A stretch of 64,000 nucleotides of DNA from Laguncularia racemosa (GCA_037954665.1 JBBMOL010000021.1:5890001-5954000), one strand, 5' to 3'; shown: positions 1 to 12,681, counted from the stretch's first letter. Numbers and translations: made by a program. The notes: generated by a model from the letters alone, not told the origin.

Positions 1-3000
1 AAATAGAGATGCTATACTTGTACCATAATAATACTTAAACAGTTATACTCAAAATCAACCTTGTAATATTCGATACCCATCTAAAATCTACCTTAGCAAA
101 CCAATCAAGTAGGGTATAAGTTCCAATTGCCAATTGCCAAGCCCCAAAAGGGGGCCTAGAAGTCTCCACTAAAACCATCATAGCACGTGTGCACCCGTTA
201 CATAATGATCGTCTTACGTGTCGGAGATCATAAGACTCTAAATAAATAATTACATTTACAACTAATCATAGTACATATAATTGGATAATAAAATACAACT
301 ATGGATCTCGTGCCCCACGGTCAACCATGATCGTAGAGAATCAGTATCTCTTACCAATCAGTAAAATAGGATAAACCCTAGGTTTCTCAATTTCAATTTC
401 TATTCACATAGGGGTCCTAACATTTCATCTAAGTAAATCTATCCTTCACAATTCTTACTTTGTCATTCTGATCTTCTAGAAACTCTCGACACTTCACATC
501 TTATCCCATCTCGTGCTTTCGTAATCGCTACCTGCAAAAGAGTCTGTAAGGGGGTGAGCACACTATGGCTCAGTAAATGAGATGGTAACACTTTTAATGC
601 TATATACACACAAGAAAATTACAATTCAAGTTATTAAACATATGCTATGCATGAGCAACCATATGAATACAACACCTCATGTGGCCTTCCAGTAACCGAC
701 ATGAAGTCTAGGGTTTACACTCCCCTTGACCTTGGGTTGGGGATTTCGAAGCCACCATTATTGCCCAGGTCATTATTCGGTTTATTTATCTTATCACTTT
801 GTTAATTATGATATTTTCTTAATTCAACAGTGAACGCTCTCGTACCTCTCTACACCAGACAAAGCAAAACCCTCTAGGATAGGCCGGACTCAAAACCGTC
901 AAGGAGCAACAATCCCCTAGTCACTTAGTTAGCACTTAGCAAAACAACGATCCTCTTGATCACTTGCGATGCATCCTATAGCAGTGATGGCCTTCAATCT
1001 CATGCAATGTCTCGTGAAATTGCATGTCAAGTTTTAATTTCGTCAATTTCATACTTTAATTGATTTATTTAAAGTGATCAAACAACATAAAAAATCAAAT
1101 CAATTCTCAATCATACCATAGAGGTAAACATTTCACACTCATCATAACAAGCACAGATCATGTCTTTCTTATCAATTAAGACAGACATAAACCCAAACCC
1201 CGTGACATAGACTTATCTAGTCTTACAATATATTAAACTATCCCGGCACCTCTCTATGCCATTTCTTTTAAACATCAACCGCTCGGGTTGATTTACAATC
1301 ATCATCTCTGACACCTCTATGTCATTTATCTTACATGTCAAACCAACCACTCGAGGTTGATTTACATTCATCATCTTTGACACCTTTGTGTCATCGCACT
1401 TCTCAACTGCTCTATCACTTTCACTTTTGAGAGCCAACAAGGTCATCTTGTTTTCTCTTTTGATGTCCTCAAGACATTTGTATATGATATATTTATATAT
1501 ATATATATGTGTGTGTATATACATATTCATGACACATCTTTACTTAAAGATAATTTACTAGACACTTTCCCTTACAAACTTAAGAGGGTAAGAAAATATG
1601 GTCATTGAATTATAAAAACCAAGGTTGTACTCATGATTTATATGATTGGTTTCATGAGTGTATTTCGTAGATATAGTATGAAAATAAGTTTGTTGAAGTA
1701 TATGCATACACATTCAAGAACCGACTCTAACATGTATATATAATGATACCTATACACTATATTCTAACTAAGCATACCTACTTGGTAGCTATAGAAGGAA
1801 AAGCTAAGTTTCTATATTTTGGTTTGATTTTGAAGAAAACAAATTGTAAAACATAGGTTAGGCTTATGGTTATAGCACTAGCAATATGGAACTAGGTGCT
1901 ATCGTCAAGGTAATGACACCTATACGCTCGAACCATTCATTCCTCTACACTCTTCACGACTTCTTTCCTAACTCATTATTCCCCACTGCATAACTCAACT
2001 CAACAACAATCATATCAAATAGCAACACAACAAACAGCAAATTCATATACATAACATTCAACATTCAGCACAACATAGTAGCATATCATTAAGCTTCCCA
2101 CTCACTTGTTTAGGGTTGTCGTAGTCCTAGCCGGAGTCGAGCAATTTCAGCGGGTAACTCCTTTACATTCCTCTTGAAGTCAGTATCCTTCTGCAATGCT
2201 TCCTCATCCTAATCATAGAAAGTCGCATCTCCACCTGACTTTAGTAGCCTTCTAGCACCCGATATGTGTACTATGCTCGTCTTGTGGTTAATGGCAAGGC
2301 ATGAAGTTTCCTTCTTAAGGAACTTTGGGCGAACAAGATTCGAATGTTAAACTCCCTACGAATCTGTGCTTCCAACACCCTAAGTCGTTGTGATCGACTA
2401 TTTGCTTTTCTTGTGTAGAAGTCGAGCAATTAAATGTCTTCAATGTGCCAAATTTGGAATTCCTTCTTCCGCATATGCAAGATACCTTTGGAAAGGACAA
2501 CTAAAGATCTTGCATTAAGGTATTTAGCCAAGAATGATCTTTCTCAACATCCTTTGAATATTCTATTGTGAAATCCATTTCATTTAAAATATCTCCCAAG
2601 CCATCATCTTAGATGTTGCTTGAATCATTTCCTTCACCATCTACACTATCATAGACACTTCTCTTATCCATGAGCATCTTTGAACCTTACATTTATCCAA
2701 TTGTCTCTAACATCTTCCTAGGAATCATCGCTTCCATTACCATACATACACCAACCTTTCCCACACACCACATGCACACTAACATACACATATTCTTATC
2801 CATTTACATACACACTTTACACACTATGCACACACCTATACATACATACATACAACTATATCATACACCAAATTGCACACACCGACAACTGCACATTGTT
2901 ATCCTCTTTTCTCCTCAAGTCCACATGCACACACCACTAGTGTATACATACATACATACTCCTTTCACCTCCTACACCACTATCATGCACACATACACAC

Positions 3001-4704
3001 ATGCCCTACATATACTTCACACCACCAATACATACTTGTCCATATACTCTACACACATTACATACCTCCCATATCCATACTCACATACCCACACCATACA
3101 TCATCTCATACACTTACTCACATACTCCATATACACCTTACATCACCAATACACACGCCCACATACTTTGCACACACTACATTCACCTTCCATACCCACA
3201 CATACATGTTTACACTCCACACATCATTTCATACTCATACATACATATCCCACATACATCCTCCCTAACTCCCATATTTACACACACACACATGTCCATA
3301 CGCCCTACACTCTTTCACACACATACATACACACCCACACACACCACTCCTTCCTTATATATATATATATATATATACCCACACACCACATGTCTTCCAT
3401 ACATATACACACAAACCGCACCTACCACATACTGTCCATATACATATACCCCCCTTTCACACACACCACATATCATCCCACACACACATGCCACACACAA
3501 CACACCACCCATATACACACACATGCCACATACTCCATACGTTCCATACTTCTACACACATACCCCACACCTTCAATACACCTACATACCCAGTTGCACA
3601 CACCACATATCATCACACACATTCCTACATACACACGCATACGCATCCTAATACACATATACATCTCCATTCACGCGCATATATACACATCTTCATTCAT
3701 AAGCATCACACCATCCTTTACCACACACACACATCGTTACGCACACCATTTCAACATGCATACATACATACATACATACTCGCCTCTCCCTTTCCCACAC
3801 ATAAGTACACATCCTTACACACATCACACATCACCGCACATACACACATCTATATCCTCCTACATTCCGCACACCACCACATACACTCACATACACACCC
3901 TTACACCCGCACACTTTCAACCACACATACACACATTCGTTTCTCTTCCTCTTCCCCCATTTGCTTTTGTAGTTGCTGCCCTCCTCATGGTTGATGTTGC
4001 TGTCCATACCGTCATTGCTATGCCGTTTGTTATTGCTGTTGTGGTTGTTGTCGTGGCCACTGGCGTGGTTGCTGCTACCACTGTCGTTGCGTTCCTCTTC
4101 CCTCACGCACACACACGCACACAGCCACACACACAACTGCATAGGCCGGCTCTACCTCACGCACATACTAACACACCCTTACACACATTATCTACTACCG
4201 CATACACCTTCTCACACACATCATCCTTTTCTCATCCTCTTCCCTCACTCGTCTTCGTAGTTATTGTCATCGTTCGATGCTGTCATTGCTAGGTCATTAC
4301 TACTGTTGCTGTGGTTGGGGTCGTGATTGTCGTCGTTGCCATGGTCTTCCCCCGCGCATAGCCACCGACCCCGCTTTCCCCTTTTCTTTGCCTTGCCACT
4401 CGCCATTGGTCGCTTGGCTGTTGGTCGTTGGAAGTTGCTAAAGAAGACGCAACTCAAAGCGTGAAGGAGAAGAAGAATGGAGAAGAAGAAGAAAAGAAAA
4501 AGAAAAGGAAGGGAAGAAGACAGCCAAAAGAAGAAGAATAAAAGAAAAGAAAAGGAAGAAAGAAAAGTGAGGGACGAGACAGTTGGGGGCGATGTGACCG
4601 GTGTCGACCTACTGCTGTTGTCGCCTATCTAAAATGACGAGCGAATGGGACAGTGGCAGCAATTTTATTTTATTTTATTTTTTTGAATTTTTTTTCGAAC
4701 TTCA
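1..4704 (-). mobile_element. Very long LTR (partial), Ty3/gypsy Tekay-like, reverse orientation
   Basis: No coding domain is visible. Read on the minus strand, the segment starts at 4,704 with TGAAGTTCGAAAAA. It continues through a pyrimidine-rich leader (CTTCTTC runs), then trinucleotide repeats, then a CACATA-type minisatellite, and then a typical chromovirus LTR tail, including a GTGCTCACCCCC motif near 550-570. A second copy in the opposite orientation starts at 61,356 with TGAAGTACCAAAAT and has the same order of parts. A 17-base word, GCTTCCATTACCATACA, occurs here at 2,731-2,747 and in reverse complement near 63,937-63,953. The left end is cut by the window. Lineage is inferred from LTR style only. 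Confidence 0.6.
2690..4300. repeat. CACATA-type minisatellite plus trinucleotide tracts inside the LTR
   Basis: From about 2,740 to 3,950 the plus strand is nearly all variants of CACACATACA, with degenerate longer units of roughly 55-75 bp containing CACATACTCCATA, CATACTTTGCACACA and similar words. An (AT)n run lies at about 3,354-3,378. From 3,960 to 4,110 and 4,250 to 4,345 the sequence switches to GTTGTTGCT/GTCGTT trinucleotide-like DNA. Because CACATA repeats rarely form stop codons, long reading frames arise on both strands. They encode His/Thr/Tyr-rich low-complexity strings and are not credible genes. Confidence 0.85.
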
Positions 4705-4931
4705 CACCAATTATAATTTTAGTTTAGAAGACTTTATTGTATCTAATGAAGCACACGTATTGGCATTGTGATTAAATTATCCACTTTTATATCAATATAG
4801 GGCATAGAGATCAATTATCCTTTAAAATGGTATTCCTATCCATTTCTTCTTTAAATATTTGCTACCACATGTTAAAAGAAATCTTTTCAATATGCCATAT
4901 TTCTTTTATATATATTTTTATTGATAATATA

Positions 4932-5605
4932 TGTATAGCGCTGAAAATATTATATGATATTAGGCTAAGCTCATCATATTATTTAGCTTGACTCATTAGG
5001 CTAGGTGTAGGGCCTAGTGAGTTCGGTCTAATTATTGGGATGACTAAGGAAGAATTAGCTTGGTGGGCTCAGAACAAGGATCATTGGACAGGCCTATCTG
5101 CATCCAACCTTTCTTAGGCAAGATTATGCCCTTATGAGAAAGGCTACTAGCTTTAGGTCTATAGCAACCTTATTGAGATAACCCTAAAATGAGTAGACTC
5201 CATCTCATCCGTTAATCACTAAGGTGAACTAATAGATATCATTAAGCCTTAGAGTTTATAAATACTCAGTCATTTCAACTCATTGAAGGATTTTTTCGGA
5301 TTCTAGGGATCAGAGAAATAGTGTTCCATTGAGAATTCTCTACTCTTAAACATCAAATAAAAGTTCAAGCGAAGAACAATCTCTATTATCCAAGAACTAC
5401 AAGGTTGATGCTTGAGGTCTCCTTAGCTCCCTTATTTGTCACTTGTGCATTCGAGACTCTTGAGATTGCCTATTTCTCCTCCTTACCACTCTCTCCCTAG
5501 TCATCCCATCACGTGTCATCTCCACATCACTTCTCTGAAGTCACGTGCAGTGCAATATCCATGTAATACTCACATGACTACCTGTACTAGAGCTCCTCAT
5601 CTGCA
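4932..5605 (+). mobile_element. LTR of Tat-like Ty3/gypsy element (5' copy)
   Basis: This 674 bp LTR begins TGTATAGCG and ends CTCATCTGCA, immediately before a primer-site sequence. A TTTATAAATACT promoter-like box lies near 5,256. A direct copy lies at 25,957-26,595. Over a 122-base stretch I compared by eye, the two differ at about 19% of positions, nearly all transitions. The five bases before this copy are ATATA (4,927-4,931), and the five after the distal copy are also ATATA (26,596-26,600). That fits one element, although ATATA is a weak word in AT-rich DNA. Confidence 0.75.
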
Positions 5606-5608
5606 TTT

Positions 5609-5626
5609 TGGTGACTCCATTGGGGA
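5609..5626 (+). other. Primer binding site of the Tat-like element
   Basis: TGGTGACTCCATTGGGGA sits three bases after the LTR end. It matches the style of primer site seen in Tat/Ogre-lineage elements (TGGYGACTCCNYTGGGGA), which is thought to pair with the 3' end of a tRNA. It fixes the orientation of the element as plus. Confidence 0.65.
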
Positions 5627-5997
5627 ATAGAGCTAAGTGATAAAAGAGTAATCACACATGTTAGGAAGAGAGGACCATCTGACAATACGTCTCAAGAATA
5701 AGATCCTAACACCAAACTAATGGAGCAAAACCTACCTTAAATACCATAGAATACCAGTAAGGGCAATTTACAACCTAAGGCTTTTATAGATCCTACACAA
5801 ATTATGTAGACTATGTAAGAGAACACAAGGGTTTTGAATCAACTCATGACTATTCTTGCTCCATTCGTCACATGGTTGGTTGCCACTGTTGCATGCGCAA
5901 TAAGGTGTGGATCTACTAAACACTAGCATTACTACACGGTAAGGCGTTGTCCATGCAACTCTATCACATGCAATTCCTCTAGCTAATCCTCCAATTG
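5627..5997 (+). other. Untranslated leader of the Tat-like element
   Basis: About 370 bp lie between the primer site and the first Gag-like reading. I see no open frame of note on the plus strand; an 80-codon minus-strand frame here has no recognisable content. Confidence 0.4.
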
Positions 5998-6525
5998 ATG
6001 AGGAGAACATTCCTCATAAACATACCCCTCCACCAGATGCTCCCCCTCCCAATGCTCTTGGTAAATATAGCCGTTAGCCTTCCCCTGCACCCACTTCTAT
6101 AGTATCTACTCCAGAGACCTCCTTTGTAACGAAGAAAGAATTAAAAATATACTTAAAAGAAGTATACGAAAAATCAACCATGGGAGTGCTAGAGTTAAGA
6201 TTCCCTTATCATCATCACATTATTGAAAAACCTTATCCTAAGAACTATGTTAGTCCTAAGTTCATCTTGTTCAATGGCAAGAAATGGAGCACCAAAAATA
6301 ATTTACTCAAGTTTATCAACACTCTGGAAGTATACAAGTTGAATGATGACCTGAAGCTTAAAGAATTCTCTAAGTCACTAACTAAAAATGCATATACCTG
6401 ATAAGTCAATCTCCTTATAGGGTCAATCAAATCATGGGGGCCTATGTGTAAGCTATTCTTGGAGAAATTCTTCTTCACCTAAGAACGGGTCATAATAACA
6501 GATATAGGAAGAATACAACAGTACT
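5998..6525 (+). pseudogene. Gag of Tat-like Ty3/gypsy element, N-terminal part (broken)
   Basis: The plus strand reads a proline-rich stretch followed by a Gag core, with motifs such as PYPKNYVSPKFILFNGK and LKLKEFSKSLTKNAYT. These correspond to the retrotransposon Gag region of Tat-type elements (a PPNY..PKF..FDG-like segment, then LREFSKSLTDRAYTWY). There is a stop near 6,080, and another at 6,402 where the family has Trp (TGG to TGA). The reading is cut at 6,525 by solo LTR insertions and resumes in the same frame sense at 10,915 (QYLKEDLMDC). Gag would have packaged the element RNA; this copy is dead. Confidence 0.7.
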
Positions 6526-6548
6526 TGATATCGATTTATCCTACTACT

Positions 6549-8083
6549 TGATAAGATCACATTATACTTATATTTTCTTTTGGGATTTATATTAAATTTA
6601 TTTCAATATTATAAGAAAATATAAAGAACTGGTACTTAATGGTGTTTATTGTGAAAATTCAGATTTTGGGGACCTAAAAGTAAATTACAAGTTAATTGGA
6701 GGAGTTTTTCATAAAATTGAAGAAGCAAGTGAAGAATTGCATTGAAGGCCGTCGGCCTACTACTGAAGGCTGCCGGCCTTAAGGCCGGCCGAAGAAAAAA
6801 AATCATCCTAGCGCATCAAAGCCGCCGGCTCTTGGCCGGCCTTGACTGTTTCTCAGATGTCCATTCGAAAATCTCTCCAAAATCTTATCTTAATTGATTT
6901 GTTGACTCAATTCCTCATTAGATCAACCTTATCTTCCTCCTCTTTGGATCTATAAATAGACCCCTTGTGTGAACCTTAGGGGGCATCCTTGTTTTGATCT
7001 TTTGAATCATTAGAATTCCCTTAGGAACTTTAGAATTTTATATTCTCTTTAATTCTTTTGCATTTCATGTTATTCCAAATTTTAGTTTGAAGAAAGAATG
7101 TTATTTGGCTGAAGTTTGCTTTCAATTGAAGAATTCTAGGAATAATTTCGAAAGATTGAAGTTCTACAAACTCTTGAAAATTATAGCAATTGTTTCATTT
7201 ACTTTATTTTCTTTTGTGCCATTTATTAGTTTATTCTTATTATTCAATATGAATTCCATTGCACCTATTTATTTAAATTTTTTTTATGCAATCCACACCA
7301 TAATGTTCTAAATCATCTCTGTGGGAAACATGATGAAGCCATAATTCAACTAAAATGATCATTGTATTCATGTTATAGGATAGATAGATATGCGGAATTT
7401 TCATATGAGAAGTCCTATTATGAATTGTATTTTGTAATTAAAATCAATGCATAGGAATTTAAATGACTTGAAAGAGAAATTTAGGATTTATTAGGAATTC
7501 CCAAGTAAGATTTAATAATTTATGCGGAAGCGGCGTTATTGAATTTTATTAGAAATTGACCTAAGTGTTCCATGGAACATTTTTATTTAAGTTTTCACTA
7601 AGGGATTAAGAGAAATTATTTTAAAGATATTAGGCAATCATATAATTGGGAAATTTATGATCATAAATTAGAATCCTCCATTGATTTTAATTAACGGGAG
7701 CTATTAAATCAAATTAGGGGTTATGATACTTTAAATTTTGAAAAAGGATTAAGGTTTTGTCAATTTCTTATGAAAATCCATATAGCTATAAGTTATTATA
7801 ACATGAAGGCAATATGATTAGTAGAATTAGGGTGGATTCTATTTTCCCACCATCAATTCATCCTTTTGCAACACAATTGTCCTTTTGCGCATTTAGTAAA
7901 ATTCATTCACATTTGATTCTCATCGAATATCATTACCTAACTAATAGTAGAAATTGATATAAGTTTATTACTTAATCAATCTTTGTGGTTCGATACTCTT
8001 CTCTCACTATATTGCTTGATCCGATCCGGTACACTTGCCGGTATTTATTCATGCTTATTTTATATCTCTTTTTGCGTAGATCA
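6549..8083 (+). mobile_element. Solo LTR A, inserted in solo LTR B
   Basis: It is 1,535 bp long, starts TGATAAGATC and ends GTAGATCA. It is flanked by perfect CTACT duplications (6,544-6,548 and 8,084-8,088). A CTATAAATAGA promoter box lies near 6,951. About 110-200 bp upstream of that box is a GC-rich block of palindromic words (GGCCGTCGGCC, GGCCGGCC; 6,746-6,843). The 3' part contains TGTGGTTCGATACTC and CACTTGCCGG, words common in plant LTR tails. The first ~120 bp resemble LTR C. Confidence 0.85.
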
Positions 8084-8301
8084 CTACTTAAACCTATAGG
8101 CAAGTACACCTATCAATTCTATAGTATAGTAGATAAAGATATCAAGTATCGATCCTATAGGGATTACAATTACTAATAATTACCCTTTTCTTATTATCTA
8201 ATCTACAAAATTAAGTGAGTGAATAAAACTAACAACTAATAAACTAAGGAAAGTAATAATCATTAAAATTGTACCTAGATATTGAATCCCCCTAGAATTA
8301 C

Positions 8302-9826
8302 TGATAGAGCCATTTTATACTCAATCTTTATAGTATGAATTATGTTAATTTATTATTGATTTTATAGAAATCATAAGGAAATGGTACTTAATTCTATTAT
8401 GGTGATAAATCAGGTTAAATGGAGTCAAGGGTGCTAATTCAAGTAAATTAGAGAAGTCATCTACAACTACGATCAAAGATAAGGAGGAGGCACAGTTTGA
8501 GATATGGCCATGGTGAAAACCGTGCTATACACTGCACAAGAAGGTGGAAATGTGGACTTTCAACAGAGAGGGACACGGCTCATGATCTAGCCGTGGTGGA
8601 AACCGTGCTTGAAGCCGTGGTTGAAGCCGTGGTGGAAATTGAAATAGAAGATGTGCCAAGGATGAGAAATTGTGGAACATCAACCAGAGGATGACACGGC
8701 TTGAGATCTGGCCGTGGTTAAAGCCGTGGCACACACTGATCACGGATGAAGAATTGTAGATTACCTACAGAAGAAGGCACAGCTTGACCCACGGCCGTGT
8801 TGTAGGGCGTGCCAGGTGGACGATTATTCACTTCTCGAGATTTACTTGAAAAAGGGAAGATATTTTCATATCTTGCTAGCAAAAGATCCTCTACCATCCC
8901 CTTAACAATATAAATAGAACCAACCCTAGAGGAGTTTTTCATAATCTTGGAGACAAGAAGGAAGGAGGGAGGCAGAGCAAAGAAACCGGGTTTATCATGT
9001 TTTTACTTTTATTTTTCGTTTTGATGATGAACATGTGTAGCTAAGCAACTTTTCTAGCCAAAGGGTCATAGAAGTTTAATTCTCCACGAATTGTGAGATC
9101 TAATTGATTCGTCTTTACTCTATTCTTTGTTTTTGGATATTCATATATCTTCTGAACATTTTGTCATTATTATCTTTGTTGATTGGTATGAATTAGAGCT
9201 CTTCTACTCAATTAGCAAGTTAATATATTGTCAACTAGTACGTCAAATCCGTAATTGTTTGATAGTTCTAGTCTTGGTGACACAATAACATGTTTGATTA
9301 TAAAATAGATGATCGAATTCATGTTATGGAGATGTATGATCTTGTTTAAATAGGTTATCGTATAATCTATTGGCATGAATTGGTGGTCTCTCTTGTTTTT
9401 AATGCTATTGATAGATTAAATCCTAAGAGCTTGTTTAGGGTTGTCTAATCGATAAGAGAAATAATCAAATAGCTTGTTTTGATTATCGAGGAAGTAAGGA
9501 GGGATAGGTTGTTAGAGCTTGTTAATAACCATAACCAGTTTATCTTGAAATAAGAATAGAAAACATTTGCATCGATGATCAATTCCTAGAATTAAACTAT
9601 CTTGATTCCTTTGGTTAGGCTTCTATCAATATTCGATTTTATTATCTTGTTTCAACTTTATCTTGATTCACAAACAAAACCCCTTATTTTTCTTTTCCTC
9701 TTTATTCTCTTTGAATAGAAATATATTTAACCAATCCCTATGGATACGACCCTACTCACTACTATATGCAAATCATATAATTGACTAGGAGTAGGTTTTT
9801 ATTTTTATTGGATTCGACACCCATCA
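8302..9826 (+). mobile_element. Solo LTR C, inserted in solo LTR B
   Basis: It is 1,525 bp long, starts TGATAGAGCC and ends GACACCCATCA. It is flanked by perfect ATTAC duplications (8,297-8,301 and 9,827-9,831). An ATATAAATAGAACC promoter box lies near 8,909. Upstream of it (8,490-8,815) is a block rich in GCCGTGG and ACACGGC words. Near the end, CCCTATGGATACGACCCTACT is typical of plant LTR tails. Its length and ends match LTR A, so they belong to one family. A 74-codon minus-strand frame at 8,718-8,942 looks fortuitous. Confidence 0.85.
8490..8815. repeat. GCCGTGG word block in solo LTR C
   Basis: GCCGTGG occurs at least five times, with complementary ACACGGC or CCACGGCC words interspersed (for example CACGGCTCATGATCTAGCCG). 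Inverted pairs could fold into several alternative hairpins. It lies just upstream of the LTR's TATA box. Confidence 0.7.
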
Positions 9827-10914
9827 ATTACTAATATAATTAACTAATTATTATTCAATTTTCTTATTATATTCTTAAAGCATAAGAATTCCTAATTTGA
9901 ACAATAGCTCTCTCAAGTCTTACTAATTCTTAATTCCAAGTTGATTAATTAGAATTTCTTCCTAATTAAAACTCCTAGAATTGCATTACATTTGATCTTT
10001 GAATTTCGCTATTAGGTTTGATCCTCATCTAGAAGATTTGCATCATCCTATCTTTAGGATTGTGTGCAACTCCTTCCAATTATGCTGGATCTATTTCAAT
10101 ATAAAATCTCTTGATCTCTATATAAGAAATCAGAATTCAACTAATATGTCGGCAATATTAAATTGAAAGTAATAAATGATACATAATTGAATAACAAGAA
10201 TGATAAATAAATTATTGAATAATAAATAAAAAAATTCACAAATTCATTTTAAGGCTCATCATGCCTGAGTATTAAGAAAAGTTTAAATTATCAACATGTT
10301 AAATCTAAAAGCAATAATGTAAAAAGAAAGCATAAATAAAAGCATTAAAACTAAAAACTATAAATCTCTAATATATTCTAATCTCTCTTCTAATTACTCC
10401 CATAATATTCTCTAATCTAATCATCTCTAATTCTACCTTGTTTAACTCTATCTTCAATAATCTGATCTCTTCTTAGATTCACCCCTTCATATAGACATCA
10501 ATTCAGTACGATTACGATCAAGCTTCAACATAAGTGTGCTTTCTTCACCATGTTGCAATCCGTGTAACTTTGGCCTTGACACCCCCACAAGCACAGGTGT
10601 GTCCATGTGTGTGTTAGCGTTGACGGATTGTTACACGCCCTCCTTTATACGGCTGATTCTTCATGGTTGGACACAACTACTTGAGCAGTTAGACACAGTT
10701 ATGCTTCTCTACCGTGTTGGGCTTCCATCTTGTAAAATTGATATTTTTTTCTTTAAATTTCATATAATTATTTCATTAAATCATAAAGTATATTTTAAGA
10801 CTTTGCAATCAAAACAAAGAGTGTTTAAGTGCAATAGCTATACATAATGTAAAAGAATTAAATAAAATGTTATTATAATTGTTATAAATAATAAGTACTT
10901 TATATCCCTTATCA

Positions 10915-12245
10915 GTACCTAAAGGAAGACTTAATGGATTGTATAGAGTGCTTTAGAGAGTGCACCTTGGACATCCAAGATGTATGTGATGAGAGAGAGT
11001 TGGTGAAGATCTATATCTAAGGGATGTTTACCAAGTATGCAGTCTACTTAGAAAATCTCAACCAAAGTTCCTTCTTTGTACTTGTTGAGACTACGAGAAG
11101 AACTAACAACTCTATTACAAGGTAATGAATAGAAAATGGAAGGTTCGAGAAATGAGCAACATTTGCTAACTCAACCTAAGTTGAGACTTCTAGAGATAAT
11201 AAGAAGCCAAGAAATAATAAATCACGAGTCTCCGCATCAACTCTTTCTTTCCTATGCCTAATGGGAAAGGTGCATGCTCTACTTAACCAATGTTTGTGAG
11301 ATGGGAGTATCAAGCTCCTAAGGGTGGATTGTTTACCGACACAAAATGAGAAAAATAATCACAAGTTTTGCAACTATCACAAGATCGTAGGTCACCCTAC
11401 AAAGGAGTGTTAGACCTTGAAGAAGATTTTTAATGACAAAATCTGTAATAAAGAACTTGTCATAGAAGATAACGATGTCTGTAATAATCTACTTTCTACA
11501 CACAGTAATCAATAGGATATTACAAATGCCTTAAACTATGATCTTAGCACCGAAGAATGAAATTTGTTACACATCGAGACACGTAATGAGCAAGAGGCTC
11601 CAACTAGGAATGATGAAGGCGTATGCTTGCCAGAGGTTACCGCCTTAATGAAGACAACTAATTTCAAAAAAAAAAAAAAATTGACTTACTAGGGTTTAAT
11701 GAGGATATACAGCTTGCAACAGCAACTACACTTACCTAAATCGCTAAGAGACAGTACAAGGCATCCAGTCTAGTGCAACCTATATGAAAAATAGCTAATG
11801 CGCATGAGAATGCAATACTTTTTACAAACGCAAACATGTGTGCTAAGAATCCCAATCACAACCGTCCTCTTGATGTGAGAAGCATGCTTAATGGGCATCC
11901 CATTAAGAGAACATTCATAGATAATGGCTCCCCTATAAACATAATGCCAATGTCTACATTCAAGACTGCAAGGATAAACAACCAGCGCCTTATAAGACAA
12001 CTTATTATTGTAAATAGCTTCACTGATGCATCTATAAACATAGTAGGGTATGTTAATGTGGACTTTAAAGTTGGCTCTATATAGGGCTCTATACGGTTCC
12101 ACATGATCAATGCACTTGTATCCTACCATCTACTTGTTGGAAGGAAATGGTTGTACGATCACAATCTCATACCTTTAACATGGCACTAGTATATTAAAGG
12201 TCATTGGAAAAGGAAGGAAAAAGCAAAAAAGAAATAAGGGAGTAG
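10915..12245 (+). pseudogene. Gag C-terminal part and aspartic protease of Tat-like element (broken)
   Basis: The Gag reading resumes after the nested LTRs with QYLKEDLMDCIECFRE, then LVKIYI-stop-GMFTKYAVYLENL, close to the Gag core of Tat elements. Downstream, a frame from 11,836 gives NGHPIKRTFIDNGSPINIMP, matching the retropepsin segment of Tat elements. The usual catalytic Asp-Gly/Thr-Gly is Asp-Asn-Gly here, and it is followed by the SYHLLVGRKWL-like segment near 12,118-12,150. A stop (TAG) at about 12,082 and others interrupt the frame. An A-run lies at 11,667-11,681. Reverse transcriptase and integrase do not follow, so the element is non-autonomous or internally deleted. Confidence 0.7.
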
Positions 12246-12494
12246 AAAGTGTCATCAGCGAAGATGGGCAAAGAGTGTACTACTTATAACAATCTACAAG
12301 ATCAGAAGAAGATAGATTGTTAAGCTTAAAAAAGATATTCTATGAGAGGCTTCATCCGATAGTGATTAGTGATTTATTAAGCACTAAAGTTAAGGTTAAA
12401 ACTTGACATTACTTTTGTAAATAAAGAGCAGATTTCACCATAAATAATAAAAGTTTCATTTTTTTTAACCTTTGCATTATAGTCTTATATAGTT

Positions 12495-12681
12495 GTGCCT
12501 TAAGCCTAGGTAAAGCCCTGGCATCATGGCTCCCATGCCTTAAGCCTAGGTAAAGCTTTAGCATCATGGCTCCCACGCCTTAAGCCCAAGCAATACCCTG
12601 GCATCATGGTTCCCATACCTTAAGCCCAAGTAATACCCTAGCATCACAGCTCTCACATCCTAAGCCCAAGCGACTCTCTGG
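12495..12681 (+). repeat. 40-bp tandem repeat, about 4.5 copies
   Basis: The unit is about 40 bp, of the form GCCTTAAGCCYAGGTAAAGC followed by CYTGGCATCATGGCTCCCAY. Copies are 80-95% alike by eye. Minisatellites of this kind are common in the 3' non-coding region of Tat/Ogre elements. Confidence 0.85.

Larger units (their letters stand above)
6526..10914 (-). mobile_element. Solo LTR B (reverse), interrupted by solo LTRs A and C
   Basis: Read on the minus strand it starts TGATAAGGGATATAAAG and ends GGATAAATCGATATCA, so it has TG...CA ends. It is flanked by GTACT (6,521-6,525) and GTACC (10,915-10,919), a 5-bp target duplication with one change. Removing the two inserted LTRs leaves about 1.32 kb. 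It lies inside the gag of the Tat-like element, where the reading Gln-Tyr-Leu is duplicated on both sides. No internal retrotransposon domains remain, so it is a recombined solo LTR. Confidence 0.8.

Noticed and set aside
2670..4292. 540-codon plus-strand frame
   Set aside because: It is a product of the CACATA repeat: His/Thr/Tyr-rich, no domain, and overlapping long frames in other registers.
11667..11681. A-run as a retroposon tail
   Set aside because: It sits between the Gag and protease readings of the Tat-like element, with no copied gene before it.
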